A DNA stretch of 40,449 bases, taken from Methanobacteriota archaeon (GTDB lineage Archaea > Thermoplasmatota > Poseidoniia > Poseidoniales > Thalassarchaeaceae). Made by a program: the position numbers and the translations under genes. The notes beneath the pieces were generated by a model. The model was given only the letters and a program-made list of their open reading frames with translations. It had not been told where the DNA came from and searched no databases. Below are positions 28,501-38,301 of the stretch, one piece after another. The DNA lies in contig PBHZ01000018.1 of the NCBI GenBank assembly GCA_002719615.1, positions 49,940 to 90,388 of the forward strand, written 5' to 3'. Numbering within the stretch: the stretch's first letter is position 1; each line of letters begins with the position of its first letter.

Positions 28501-31077
28501 TTATTTTTCACTTTTTACATAATAGTAATCATACCCAGAAACCTTTTTTAATATTCTTTTTGTAATTTCAATATTGCCCTTCAATAACTCATCACTAGAG
28601 AAATAAGGCCATTTTTCTATCGGTTGTGCCAACCAACCAACCAACTCATGTGTTCTTCCTGAAGTCGGAGATATTTGATTTATGGAATTATTTATTGAGT
28701 CATACAAGTCCATTATCGATTCACTCGTTGAATCATTTAGTATTCTTTCTATTTCATTATATATTGTGAAATCACATCCGGGATGTTTTTTTGCAGATAG
28801 TCCTGGAACTTCAATCTGCTCTCCTTTGGGCCTTAGTATGGTAGAGCACCATGGTGCGTTTTCCTTTAAAATCCATTTAAAACCATCTTCAGAACGGATT
28901 CCTCTAAGTAAAATGTTTTGAGATTCGACCGCCCACCAATCCGAAGGCATTTTTTCAACTATCATTCTTATTTCATTACCATCTAATTTTTTTTCATCCA
29001 ATACCATGTCCAACATATTTGACCATATCTTTACCTCATTCATATCGTCCAATTTTTTATTTTTATTTTTTATTTTATACATTAATTCATCTATTTCTAT
29101 CAAATTTTTATTCTCTTTTGTGAACAACCAATACACTCCTTTAATCGCATCAAGAGATTTCTTCGGAGGATTCCTCAACCATGCTTCAATTGACCATTCT
29201 AACATATCTAAATATGTATTTTCTGATAACCATGGTGCATTGGATAAAAATTGTGCTGCAATCCATGATACTCCTCTGGAAGCCTTTCTTGATTCCATAA
29301 TAGGTCTCGTTCTTAAGAAAATATCAGAATCTTCTCTCAATTTGATTTTTAATTTATCTGAGAACATATTAAGAACTGAATCTGGGGCCTCATCAGATAT
29401 TTCAACTAATTTTTCAATAGGCAAGAAATCAAGATTTAGTAGCGCCAACCATTCAGGATCTATGCGCTCCCTCAATCTTTGCCATCTAGGCCATCTACCA
29501 TTATCCGGAGAAGCTATCCAAGCAGCCAATGGGTATCTCGCTTCCATTTGATTGGCCCAACTTTCATCTCCCAATGGATATTGGGAAATCGATGACATTA
29601 TTACTGATAAATACTCTTCATCAAATTCTTCACTTACGAAGTCACTTTCTATTTTTAATCCTAAAAGACTCCAGGGATTTATATTTTTGTTAATATTTTC
29701 TCCCAGAGGACTTTCTTTATGCCCATCTTCAATTAATTTTAGAGGTAATGTTTCACCTCTTTTAGTGACAAATTCTAACCATGGCAAAGATCTTTTTTTA
29801 TCTACCCTTAACATATCAAAATTTTTGAAAAAAATATCATTCTCTTTGATAATTAACAGTCTTAATTTGTCACAAAATGATAATTTTAGCATCGTTTCAC
29901 TCGAAATCTTTTCAGTTAAATCTATTACTAATTGTAAATTATTATCCAATGACACACTCCATTGCACAATAGATTCTACAGCATTTTTACCCAATCCTCT
30001 AGTTTCCATTTCCTTGGAAAATGCCTCTTTATCAAATATTACATCATTCCAATCTTTCCTAAATTTCCTCCATGTAGAGTCTGAGGTTTTTATTCTTTTT
30101 TTTGTAGTAATCTTTTCTTTTAAAGCAACCAAACGCTTCCTCTTTTCTTGGTTCGAAATTCTTGGATGGGCAATTTCAATCCAGTAATCCAATACATCCA
30201 GAGGATAAACACTTTCTACAGATGTAACGCCTCTTAAATCACCGATTAATAATGCATTTTTTTTGGCTATTCTTAGTAACATAGATTTGTATAAATTATC
30301 ATCCATTATTGCTACTATTGCATCTTTGGGCCTAATAATTGGAGAAAGCTGGTGACATGTTCCAAGAGACCACAAACCTCTATGATAAATATTCTCAGGC
30401 AATAGAGAATTAGATCTAAAATCAGGCTGCCCAAACCATTCTCCTGTTGATATAGATACAATATTCTCTCCCTGTATTAATTTCCCTCTTGCAATCCCAA
30501 TTATTTGGCTGTTATCTCCGTATGATTCTATATTCTGAGGATCAAGTATTTCTGGCTCCTCCATGCTGATAGTTTTTTCATTCAAATCAAACCATCTCAA
30601 ATCTGAATGATTCAATTTAGCCCAATTCCAAGACACCCCTTCATTTCCTTTGGAATCCGGCAATCTATCTGGGACCAATATTAACGTCTCTTCGGGTTGT
30701 CGTAAAAAAGCAAAAAGTATATCCGTTCCTTCTCTATAAAGTACACAGATTTTATCATTATCTTTGGGTATCGGTAAAGCCTCTTCTGCCTTATACCATT
30801 CATCCATTTGTAGTACTTTAATTCCTTCTTCTGTAAGTCTTATTTTTGCACCTCTGCTCCCTATTTCTAGATCACTAGAAACTAATTTTTCATCCCTCAT
30901 TCTTTTTATTTCTGCCGATGCATGAGGCATTCTCAGGCCAACTGATTTAGCCAATTCACTCACAGTTTCTTGACTCTCGACTAGTCTGTTCATCAATCTA
31001 AGTCTGTACTTACTTCTTATTTTTTTAGGTGTAATTTTTGCACCCTTTTTTACTGACTTTTTGAAATCAAACGACAC
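28501..31077 (-). CDS. Large orphan protein with N-terminal winged-helix/HTH domain
   Basis: 858 aa, GTG start preceded by GAGGAG; YRLRLMNRLVESQETVSELAKSVGLRMPHASAEIKRMRDEKLVSSDLEIGSRGAKIRLTEEG is an MarR/ArsR-like wHTH; remainder has no recognisable domain. Confidence 0.75.
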   Translation of the reverse strand: MSFDFKKSVKKGAKITPKKIRSKYRLRLMNRLVESQETVSELAKSVGLRMPHASAEIKRMRDEKLVSSDLEIGSRGAKIRLTEEGIKVLQMDEWYKAEEALPIPKDNDKICVLYREGTDILFAFLRQPEETLILVPDRLPDSKGNEGVSWNWAKLNHSDLRWFDLNEKTISMEEPEILDPQNIESYGDNSQIIGIARGKLIQGENIVSISTGEWFGQPDFRSNSLLPENIYHRGLWSLGTCHQLSPIIRPKDAIVAIMDDNLYKSMLLRIAKKNALLIGDLRGVTSVESVYPLDVLDYWIEIAHPRISNQEKRKRLVALKEKITTKKRIKTSDSTWRKFRKDWNDVIFDKEAFSKEMETRGLGKNAVESIVQWSVSLDNNLQLVIDLTEKISSETMLKLSFCDKLRLLIIKENDIFFKNFDMLRVDKKRSLPWLEFVTKRGETLPLKLIEDGHKESPLGENINKNINPWSLLGLKIESDFVSEEFDEEYLSVIMSSISQYPLGDESWANQMEARYPLAAWIASPDNGRWPRWQRLRERIDPEWLALLNLDFLPIEKLVEISDEAPDSVLNMFSDKLKIKLREDSDIFLRTRPIMESRKASRGVSWIAAQFLSNAPWLSENTYLDMLEWSIEAWLRNPPKKSLDAIKGVYWLFTKENKNLIEIDELMYKIKNKNKKLDDMNEVKIWSNMLDMVLDEKKLDGNEIRMIVEKMPSDWWAVESQNILLRGIRSEDGFKWILKENAPWCSTILRPKGEQIEVPGLSAKKHPGCDFTIYNEIERILNDSTSESIMDLYDSINNSINQISPTSGRTHELVGWLAQPIEKWPYFSSDELLKGNIEITKRILKKVSGYDYYYVKSEK

Positions 31078-31095
31078 TAATGTACTCCTCTAAAT

Positions 31096-31111
31096 TAATC
31101 TAATTAGATTA
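31096..31111. promoter_or_regulatory. Perfect 16-bp palindrome, candidate operator
   Basis: TAATCTAATTAGATTA is its own reverse complement; 19-34 nt upstream of the GTG start of the 858-aa HTH protein. Confidence 0.5.
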
Positions 31112-31144
31112 TATGTATAAAATTATCTTTAATAATTACATTTA

Positions 31145-31234
31145 GTTACATATTTCTTGTGGAAAATATATCTTTATCTATGCTTATCTAATTTATTAAC
31201 CATAATTGTATTAATTAATGAAACAATATGTAAC
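31145..31234. repeat. 10-bp perfect inverted repeat in divergent spacer
   Basis: GTTACATATT (31145-31154) and AATATGTAAC (31225-31234), 70 bp apart, in the AT-rich spacer 31078-31312. Confidence 0.5.
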
Positions 31235-31312
31235 CAAATATTACAATAACATACATAACCATTATATTACCCCCCGCTCTCCTCTTAAATATGCTTCGTT
31301 TATGCGGAGTCT

Positions 31313-31588
31313 GTGAGTACTAGGATGATAGATATGAGTGATAATAATTTACGTACTTCTATCAAAAAATACCTAACAAAGAAACCCAGAAATACTGCTG
31401 AAATATATTCCTGGCTGAGTAAAAAAAATATTTTGCCAAATTATGATGTAGCAGAGCTTTTGGAATCTGATGACTCTATTGTTAGGATTGGAGTTGTCCG
31501 GAAAAGTGGGATGATTGATAAAAAATATCCACTTTCAGAATGGGCGACAGAAGAATGGGTAAAGTATCATGAAAGATCAATAAAATAG
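31313..31588 (+). CDS. Small wHTH-like protein, tandem copy 1
   Basis: 91 aa; LRTSIKKYLTKKPRNTAEIYSWL...LLESDDSIVRIGVVRKSGMIDKKYPLSEW. GTG at 31313, ATG at 31325 or 31334 possible. Confidence 0.65.
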   Translation: MSTRMIDMSDNNLRTSIKKYLTKKPRNTAEIYSWLSKKNILPNYDVAELLESDDSIVRIGVVRKSGMIDKKYPLSEWATEEWVKYHERSIK

Positions 31589-31604
31589 AAAAGAGGTAAA
31601 AGAT

Positions 31605-31859
31605 ATGAGAACTACAAGATTAAGGCAAAAAATAAAGAAATTTTTAGATTTAAAAGGTGAAGCAAATACTACGGAAATATTGGAACATGTTAATTCAACT
31701 ATGAGACATGGAACTACTCCTCAGCAACTAGGCAATGTCCTATCAAAAGATAAAGATATATTGAAAATTTCTACTACTAAAAGAGGAGGCGCATTATCTG
31801 GAAGATATGAGATATGTGTTTGGCAACTCAGGCCCGGTACATTAGATGGTGAAAATTAA
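31605..31859 (+). CDS. Small wHTH-like protein, tandem copy 2
   Basis: 84 aa; LRQKIKKFLDLKGEANTTEILEHV...LGNVLSKDKDILKISTTKRGGALSGRYEICVW, parallel layout to the preceding ORF; AGAGGT upstream. Confidence 0.7.
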   Translation: MRTTRLRQKIKKFLDLKGEANTTEILEHVNSTMRHGTTPQQLGNVLSKDKDILKISTTKRGGALSGRYEICVWQLRPGTLDGEN

Positions 31860-31868
31860 TCAAAATAA

Positions 31869-32879
31869 TTAGTTTTCTAATTTGATATCCCATTCTCCAT
31901 ATCTGGCCTTATGATTCATCTCCGCTCTTTTGAGGAATTCTAATTGACTTGACTCTGGCGATCCTTTAGCCCACTCCTTCAATGCTGATGCCTGTAAAGC
32001 TCTACCATATGAATAAGATAATTCCCATGGATGTTTTTTGTTCATTTTATTCATGATATTCAAATGGGCCGTTGCATCTTCATCACTTTGTCCTCCTGAT
32101 AAAAAAACTATCCCTGGGACTTCAGTTGGGACATTTTCACTCAAACATCTAACTGTCATCTCAGCAACTTGTTTTCTAGTAATTTGTTCATCATTCATAT
32201 TTCCTGAAATTATCATATTAGGTTTCAGTAAAACTCCTGGCAAATATACATCATTTATTTCACACTCAGAAAATGTTTTCGCCAATACCCTTGATGTAAC
32301 TTCTAAACATCTCTCGGCACTGTGCAATCCATCCATTAGAACTTCGGGTTCGATAATAGGAACTAATCCGCATTCTTGACAAATTCTTGCATATTTTGCT
32401 AATAATTGAGCATTTTCACTCACACAAGAGTCACTTGGTTTCTCACCATCTATGGAAATAACTGCTCTCCATTTAGTAAATCTTGCACCCATTTCAAAAT
32501 ATTCCTGACATCTTTCTTTCAAGCCATCCAAGCCTTCTGTTACTTTTTCTCCCTCATGCCCTTCAAAATCTATTGTGCCTGTATCAACTTTAATGCCAGG
32601 ATAAATTCCTCTATTTATCATTGCTTGCGGTATATCAGTACCATCATCCATCTTTTGTCTTATTGTTTCATCATATAAAATGACTCCACTTATCGCCTTT
32701 TCATAATTCTCTGATGAGAACAAATTTACTCTATATTTTCTTCTATTCTCTTCTGAAGGATCTATTCCAACGGCCTCTAAACGTTTTGACATAGTTCCAT
32801 TACTTTCATCCGCCGCCAAAATTCCCTTTCCGGGCGCAACTAAATCATTCGCTATTTTTTCTAGACTGTTTGTATCCAT
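31869..32879 (-). CDS. Fructose-bisphosphate aldolase, class I (eukaryote/bacterial-type)
   Basis: LVAPGKGILAADESNGTMSKRLEAVGI, PIIEPEVLMDG, LLKPNMIISG (Schiff-base Lys region), FLSGGQSDEDATAHLN, WELSYSYGRALQASALKEW. Confidence 0.97.
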   Translation of the reverse strand: MDTNSLEKIANDLVAPGKGILAADESNGTMSKRLEAVGIDPSEENRRKYRVNLFSSENYEKAISGVILYDETIRQKMDDGTDIPQAMINRGIYPGIKVDTGTIDFEGHEGEKVTEGLDGLKERCQEYFEMGARFTKWRAVISIDGEKPSDSCVSENAQLLAKYARICQECGLVPIIEPEVLMDGLHSAERCLEVTSRVLAKTFSECEINDVYLPGVLLKPNMIISGNMNDEQITRKQVAEMTVRCLSENVPTEVPGIVFLSGGQSDEDATAHLNIMNKMNKKHPWELSYSYGRALQASALKEWAKGSPESSQLEFLKRAEMNHKARYGEWDIKLEN

Positions 32880-32934
32880 ACTCTTCCCTACTACTCCGAG
32901 AACGATAAAGAAAATGAAACCATCGTTTATTTCT

Positions 32935-33888
32935 TCAAATTATTCTTTCCGAAGTAATGAATTTGTGCTCCTTGTTAATTACATCAATTATTTCTGAATG
33001 TACGTTGAAAACCCCTTCATTTGTCTTTTCTACTCCCTTCGTTCTACCATTACATACTCCTGTCCCAATAAAAATAGAGTCTTCAGAAGAACATAATTCA
33101 TCTCTTTTCCATAATCTCTCAATATCGCCCTCTATCATCTCTTCAGCTCTTTCTCTATGTCCGCGATTCTTAAAGATTAATCTTCCCTCAAATGGTGCAT
33201 CTAATCCTCTCAATGCGGTAGCAGTTATTACTCCTTCAGGAGCAGCTCCTATTCCCATCAACATATCAATATTTGATTTAGGGTCAGCTGCATCTAACGC
33301 TGCTGATATGTCTCCATCTCCGATTTTTATGACATTGACCTTGTACTCATTTAATTCACTAATCAATCCCTTATGCCTCGGCCTATCCATGACTACTACT
33401 TTTAATTCATTTGATTTTTTATCCAATACCGCACAAGCAGCTTCAACATTATATGCAACTCCTGCATCTAAACTAATCTCTCCATTCAATTCTTTGGGTC
33501 CTGAAATTTTATCCATATAACAATCAGGCGCATGTAATAAAGAACCCCTTGGGGCTGCCGCCAATACGGCCATGGCATTAGGTAAATCCGAAGCTACATG
33601 ATTTGTACATTCTAATGGATCGACAGCAATATCTATTTTTAAAGCCTCTAAATCTCCTTGCATTGACCCTAAAGATTCACCTATCCAAAGCATTGGGGCA
33701 TCATCGCGCTCACCTTCACCTATCGCTACTCTTCCATCAAAAGGGACATTATCAAATACATTTCTCATAGCTTCAACCGCTGCACCATCTGCAGATTTAC
33801 CATCTCCTAATCCTATCCATGCTGCGGCTGCTATTGCAGCAGATTCTGTAGCATCTAGAAAATATCTCTCTAAACTGTTGGTCGCCAT
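32935..33888 (-). CDS. glpX: Fructose-1,6-bisphosphatase class II (GlpX)
   Basis: ATESAAIAAAAWIGLGDGKSADGAAVEAMR, GEGERDDAPMLWIGESLG, IAVDPLECTNHVASDLPNAMAVLAAAPRGSLLHAPDCYMDKI. Confidence 0.95.
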   Translation of the reverse strand: MATNSLERYFLDATESAAIAAAAWIGLGDGKSADGAAVEAMRNVFDNVPFDGRVAIGEGERDDAPMLWIGESLGSMQGDLEALKIDIAVDPLECTNHVASDLPNAMAVLAAAPRGSLLHAPDCYMDKISGPKELNGEISLDAGVAYNVEAACAVLDKKSNELKVVVMDRPRHKGLISELNEYKVNVIKIGDGDISAALDAADPKSNIDMLMGIGAAPEGVITATALRGLDAPFEGRLIFKNRGHRERAEEMIEGDIERLWKRDELCSSEDSIFIGTGVCNGRTKGVEKTNEGVFNVHSEIIDVINKEHKFITSERII

Positions 33889-33924
33889 GTACTCCGCAAA
33901 GCATGTAGGAATTCAATTATGTGG

Positions 33925-34359
33925 TCAATATTTAATTTTTTCAACCACTCTTATGTCAGTTATTTTAGTTTCGGGATATTGGCCTTCTGAATCCTTTTCT
34001 ATGTATTTCAGCATGTCCAAGACACATAACAAACCATTACTTACGCCGCATAAAGCCTCCATTTCTACTCCTGTATTCCAATTCGTAATCACCGAAACAG
34101 TACATCTCAATCCCTTTTCTTCAATCGTCCAATCTACTTTTGAACCTTCTATGGGGATATTGTGACAATGCGGAATCATTCTTGAGGTTTCTTTTATTCC
34201 TTGGATGGATGCTATAGTAGAGGCTTCCAAAACATCTCCCTTTTCCGTTTTACCTTCATTTATTTTATTCAAAGATTCCTTACTTAATAATACTAGTCCA
34301 GTTGCAACTGCTTTTCTTTTAATTTTGGGTTTATTACTGATGTCTACTATAGCATCCAT
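33925..34359 (-). CDS. moaC: Cyclic pyranopterin monophosphate synthase MoaC
   Basis: DISNKPKIKRKAVATG, KGDVLEASTIASIQGIKETSRMIPHCHNIPI, GVEMEALCGVSNGLLCVLDMLK. Confidence 0.95.
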   Translation of the reverse strand: MDAIVDISNKPKIKRKAVATGLVLLSKESLNKINEGKTEKGDVLEASTIASIQGIKETSRMIPHCHNIPIEGSKVDWTIEEKGLRCTVSVITNWNTGVEMEALCGVSNGLLCVLDMLKYIEKDSEGQYPETKITDIRVVEKIKY

Positions 34360-34435
34360 GATATCACTCTTGTATCGCGACTAACATCTTACTATTTGAT
34401 TAATTACACCTAAATTGAAAATAAATTGAAAAGAA

Positions 34436-34858
34436 TTAGCCCAGTCCTTTTTTCCAATGGATTCCATCTTCTCTTATTTCTTTTTTCCAAAGAGGGGCTT
34501 GCCTTTTTAACTCATCAATAAGCCAACTACATGCAGAAAAACCCTCTCTCCTATGCGCAGAAGAAACATGGATGCTCACAATCGGCTCCATTGGTTTAAC
34601 TGATCCAATACGATGCGCTATTGAAACAGATTTCACTCCAAATTTTTTTATTGATTCTTCTCCAATTTTTCTTAGTACCATTGGTAATTTTTTTTCCCAT
34701 GAGTCGAAAATCAATTCTTGTACTTTTATTGCTTCTTCATTTCCTCTCACAATTCCTGTAAATGAAACTATACTACCACAATTTTCTTTATCGATTTTTT
34801 CAAGTAATTTTTCAGGCTTCAATTCTTCAGACTCAACTGATATGAAGACTTCAGACAT
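34436..34858 (-). CDS. moaE: Molybdopterin synthase catalytic subunit MoaE
   Basis: GSIVSFTGIVRGNEEAIKVQELIFDSWEKKLPMVL, IAHRIGSVKPMEPIVSIHVSSAHRREGFSACSWLIDELKRQAPLWKKE. Start ATG 34858 (MSEVFIS) preferred over ORF start 35017. Confidence 0.94.
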   Translation of the reverse strand: MSEVFISVESEELKPEKLLEKIDKENCGSIVSFTGIVRGNEEAIKVQELIFDSWEKKLPMVLRKIGEESIKKFGVKSVSIAHRIGSVKPMEPIVSIHVSSAHRREGFSACSWLIDELKRQAPLWKKEIREDGIHWKKGLG

Positions 34859-34937
34859 ATACCTTGGATAAGGCCATACATCTTGAATACAACGGAAATA
34901 ACCCAATGTTGAAATTATATATAATACTCCGAAATAT

Positions 34938-36164
34938 ATGGCCGACAAACCTATACACATTTTAGGTGCTGGTTTATCTGGCCTTTCTGCGGCTATTCTA
35001 CTTGCAAATGCAGGCAAAGAAGTACATGTTTATGATGTCAGAAAAGATAGTGGAGCACGCTTTGATGGAGATTTTCAAGGAATAGAAAATTGGACATCTT
35101 CTCCAGATTTTTTTGATGAGATGAGAGATTGGGGGATAGATCCAGATTCATTCAAATCAGATGCATTCAATATTGTCGATTTAGCTCATCCCGATGACAT
35201 CATAACTCAACCCAAGACTGAAGAAATTGCATTCAGAGTAGTTGAAAGAGGTACTGATAATCACTGTATAGATCAAGGTCTAAAAAAACTTGCATTGGAA
35301 GCAGGTGCCAATATACATTACGGTACACGAAAAGAACCTCAAGAATGCGACATAATTGCTGCAGGTCCAAAAGACTCTAGCGCAATTGCTTTTGGAGAGA
35401 TATTTCATACAGACCACCCCAATCATGTTACTTTACAACTCAACGATAAATTGGCTCCTGGCGCTTATTCATATCTAATTATTATCGACGGCATTGGGTT
35501 AATTTGTACCTGTCTTTGGCGCAAACAAAAGCGAAGTAGTCGTTATCTGAATGAAACTATAGCTTGGTATGAACAAAATTATGAATTAAACAGGAAACCA
35601 ATAAAAAGAGTAGGTGGTAAAGGAGATTTTTCATTACCAGAGAAATATATACATGAAGGACGTTATTATGTTGGTGAAGCTGGTGGTTTACAAGATTTCA
35701 TGTGGGGTTTTGGAATGAGGTATGCAATAACAAGTGGCGTACTAGCAGCCCAAAGTATATTGGGAGAATGTGATTATGAAGTTGAAGTTCGTAAAAGACT
35801 TGTTCCTTTGGTAAAATCGAGTGCAATAAACCGTTTTTTACTCAATAGAGTTGGAGACAGAGGATTCAAATTAGCAGCCAGATATTGGATGTGGGATCAG
35901 AAACGTAAGGGAGATGGTTTAGCTTTCATGCGATGGCTTTACGCACCAAGTATATTTCGTAATTTATTATGGCCAATTGTTAAGTTAGGTATGTTGAGAC
36001 GTAAAAGGTTGAATGATGGAAGATTTGTGAGTAGGATGCCATTCAGAAAAGCATTAAAAAGAGATAATTGGAATCCAAGTATCGAAGCAATAGAAATAGG
36101 TAAGCAATGGGATAAAGTTAGGAAATCCGGTGCACACGCCTCTTTCACAGAATCAGATACTTAG
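34938..36164 (+). CDS. FAD-dependent oxidoreductase, geranylgeranyl-reductase-like
   Basis: HILGAGLSGLSAAILLANAGKEVHVYDVRKDSGARFDGDFQGIENW; YYVGEAGGLQDFMWGFGMRYAITSGVLAAQSI. Confidence 0.8.
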   Translation: MADKPIHILGAGLSGLSAAILLANAGKEVHVYDVRKDSGARFDGDFQGIENWTSSPDFFDEMRDWGIDPDSFKSDAFNIVDLAHPDDIITQPKTEEIAFRVVERGTDNHCIDQGLKKLALEAGANIHYGTRKEPQECDIIAAGPKDSSAIAFGEIFHTDHPNHVTLQLNDKLAPGAYSYLIIIDGIGLICTCLWRKQKRSSRYLNETIAWYEQNYELNRKPIKRVGGKGDFSLPEKYIHEGRYYVGEAGGLQDFMWGFGMRYAITSGVLAAQSILGECDYEVEVRKRLVPLVKSSAINRFLLNRVGDRGFKLAARYWMWDQKRKGDGLAFMRWLYAPSIFRNLLWPIVKLGMLRRKRLNDGRFVSRMPFRKALKRDNWNPSIEAIEIGKQWDKVRKSGAHASFTESDT

Positions 36165-37079
36165 ATGTTAGTCACTAACTTCCGTTTGATTGAAATAACC
36201 AATCATTATGCCAACAACATGTCTTCTTGGCCGGAACTTAAATCAATGCCTAATAATTTGGTAAACTATGGAGTTACTGATAATGGAATAGCCATTATTG
36301 AACTTATATCTGATACTGATGGGAAACCTCTCACTGATGGTCGAACTTCTGTTAATACATACACTAGGGAGATGTGGGAAGATATAGATCAAGCCATTCT
36401 CAGTGCTCGTTTCGATGGAGATGTCTCAGTTATACTTTTGACTGGTCATGGCGAAAAATTCTTCTCCGCAGGTGCTAGTATAAACTATCTCAATACTCTA
36501 TCACCTAGATACAAATATTTCTTCTGCCTTCATGCTAATGAAACTCTATCTAGGTTAGAACAAACTCCCAAACTAGTAATAGCAGCATTGAACGGTCACA
36601 CTGTTGGAGGTGGATTAGAAATCGCTATGGCAGCAGATATCAGAATAGCACATAAAGGTAATTTCCAAATAGGTTTGCCAGAAGTTTCCCTTGGAGTATT
36701 AGCAGGAACTGGAGGTACAGCACGTCTCGCTCGCCTAGTCGGAAAGGCAAGGGCAATGGAAATAATGGTTACAGGCCGAAAATTTTCTTTTGAGGAAGCG
36801 CGAGATATGGACCTAATTCACGATATATATGACAGCGTTGGCCTGGAAGACTTTAGAACAGATGTTCTTGATTACGCTGGCCAATTTACATTACCATTAG
36901 CAGCCGCTAAAGCAATTGGTAACATCAAACGCAGCGTTCAAAGTGGAATTGAAATACCATTAGAATATCATCTAGCATTAGAAAGAGAATTACAGTCAGA
37001 TTTATTTCAATCTGAAGATGCTAAAGAAGGCATTGCATCTTATGTTGAAAGGAGAACGCCAAGATTCAAAGGTGAGTAA
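36165..37079 (+). CDS. Enoyl-CoA hydratase/isomerase family protein
   Basis: GEKFFSAGASINYL, VIAALNGHTVGGGLEIAMAADIRIA, FQIGLPEVSLGVLAGTGGTARLARLVGKARAMEIMVTGRKFSFEEA. Translation may begin at internal Met. Confidence 0.93.
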   Translation: MLVTNFRLIEITNHYANNMSSWPELKSMPNNLVNYGVTDNGIAIIELISDTDGKPLTDGRTSVNTYTREMWEDIDQAILSARFDGDVSVILLTGHGEKFFSAGASINYLNTLSPRYKYFFCLHANETLSRLEQTPKLVIAALNGHTVGGGLEIAMAADIRIAHKGNFQIGLPEVSLGVLAGTGGTARLARLVGKARAMEIMVTGRKFSFEEARDMDLIHDIYDSVGLEDFRTDVLDYAGQFTLPLAAAKAIGNIKRSVQSGIEIPLEYHLALERELQSDLFQSEDAKEGIASYVERRTPRFKGE

Positions 37080-37142
37080 TTTTTTCAATATTCTTATTCT
37101 GACATACATTTATTCATATAGTAATTATGTATCCGCATTTTT

Positions 37143-38288
37143 ATGGCAGATACAGAAATCGTAGAGAAATATACTCCCAACTTTGAAGCATGGGTTCAAG
37201 ACTTCACCGAATGGCAAACGAGAATAGGATTCGACCCCTCATGGTTGGGTGATTACAGATTTGATATCAAGTTCGACTGGGATACGGCTGGAGAAAAAAT
37301 AGAATTTGGAGATTTCGAAGGTATGCCGAAATGGGAAAGAAGAATGCAAATACCCCAACAAAATATCAGAGACGCCATAATCAGTATGATTAGCGTACAA
37401 GGAGATACAGAATTTGCTAGTGTGGAACAGCAAAACCATTTGCTTGCTACTGCCCCAACAGAATATGATATGAAATCAGCACTGAGAATAATGTGTGAAG
37501 AACAAAGGCATGGCTGGCAAATGGCATATGTCCTGTGTACGTATTTTGGAGAACAGGGAGTTAGAGAAGCTTCAAAACTTCTTGAAAGGAATGCTCAAGA
37601 TGGAACCAGAATTCTAGGATCTTTTAATGCTCCAATTGATCATTGGCTAGACTTCTTCTGTTTCACTCACTTTATTGATAGAGATGGAAAATATCAACTA
37701 AAAATGTTGAGTACCTCTTCATTCAAGCCTTTGGCAGCCTCCATGGGTCCTATGTTAAAAGAAGAATCATTCCATCTTGGAACCGGAGCAAACGGACTAA
37801 GAAGAATAGTAAAACAAGGTGTAATTCCTTGTGAATTATTACAAAAATATCTGAATAAGTGGATTAGTACAGGATTAGATCTTTTCGGTACTGATGACTC
37901 TACAAGCGCACAATGGGCTTATGTTTACGGAGTAAAGGGTAGATACGATGAGAGAGAAAGTGATGTCGAAGCAGATCGTGCACATCTAAACGAGGCAAGT
38001 AGAGAATTATATTTCCAAGAATTAAGGGAAGAAATGAGGAGAATAAGCGCGGTTAGAAAAGAGGGAGAGCCAGAATTATTCATACCCTCTGATAAATTCA
38101 ACCGTGGCATAGGAATGTACGCGGGGAAGAATTACACAATAACCGGTGAAAAATTTGACGGTAGTGATGAAGAATATCAAGATTATTTAGTTAGTGTCCT
38201 GCCAACTGATGAAGATGAAGATAAATTAATGAATGATTATATGAAAAAAGAATGGATTCAATACCGTGAATGGAAAGGGAAAAAATAA
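37143..38288 (+). CDS. Benzoyl-CoA 2,3-epoxidase BoxB-like / PaaA-like di-iron oxygenase
   Basis: VQGDTEFASVEQQ, CEEQRHGWQMAYVL, RILGSFNAPIDHWLDFFCFTHFIDRDGKYQL, MLKEESFHLGTG carry E...ExxH...E/ExxH di-iron ligand layout; recalled BoxB sequence shares these blocks. Confidence 0.8.
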   Translation: MADTEIVEKYTPNFEAWVQDFTEWQTRIGFDPSWLGDYRFDIKFDWDTAGEKIEFGDFEGMPKWERRMQIPQQNIRDAIISMISVQGDTEFASVEQQNHLLATAPTEYDMKSALRIMCEEQRHGWQMAYVLCTYFGEQGVREASKLLERNAQDGTRILGSFNAPIDHWLDFFCFTHFIDRDGKYQLKMLSTSSFKPLAASMGPMLKEESFHLGTGANGLRRIVKQGVIPCELLQKYLNKWISTGLDLFGTDDSTSAQWAYVYGVKGRYDERESDVEADRAHLNEASRELYFQELREEMRRISAVRKEGEPELFIPSDKFNRGIGMYAGKNYTITGEKFDGSDEEYQDYLVSVLPTDEDEDKLMNDYMKKEWIQYREWKGKK

Positions 38289-38301
38289 GGAAGGAATTAA
38301 T

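Noticed and set aside
29006-30187. Long plus-strand ORFs (181 aa and 211 aa) antisense to the 858-aa HTH gene
   Set aside because: Composition (F/S/N/I-rich) is typical of antisense shadow of an AT-rich gene; no domain or start signal.
32957-33520. 187-aa antisense ORF within glpX
   Set aside because: Shadow ORF of a clearly conserved gene.
34914-34925. Perfect palindrome ATTATATATAAT upstream of the GGR-like gene
   Set aside because: Probably a TATA element; simple AT repeat, and spacing to the start codon is ambiguous.
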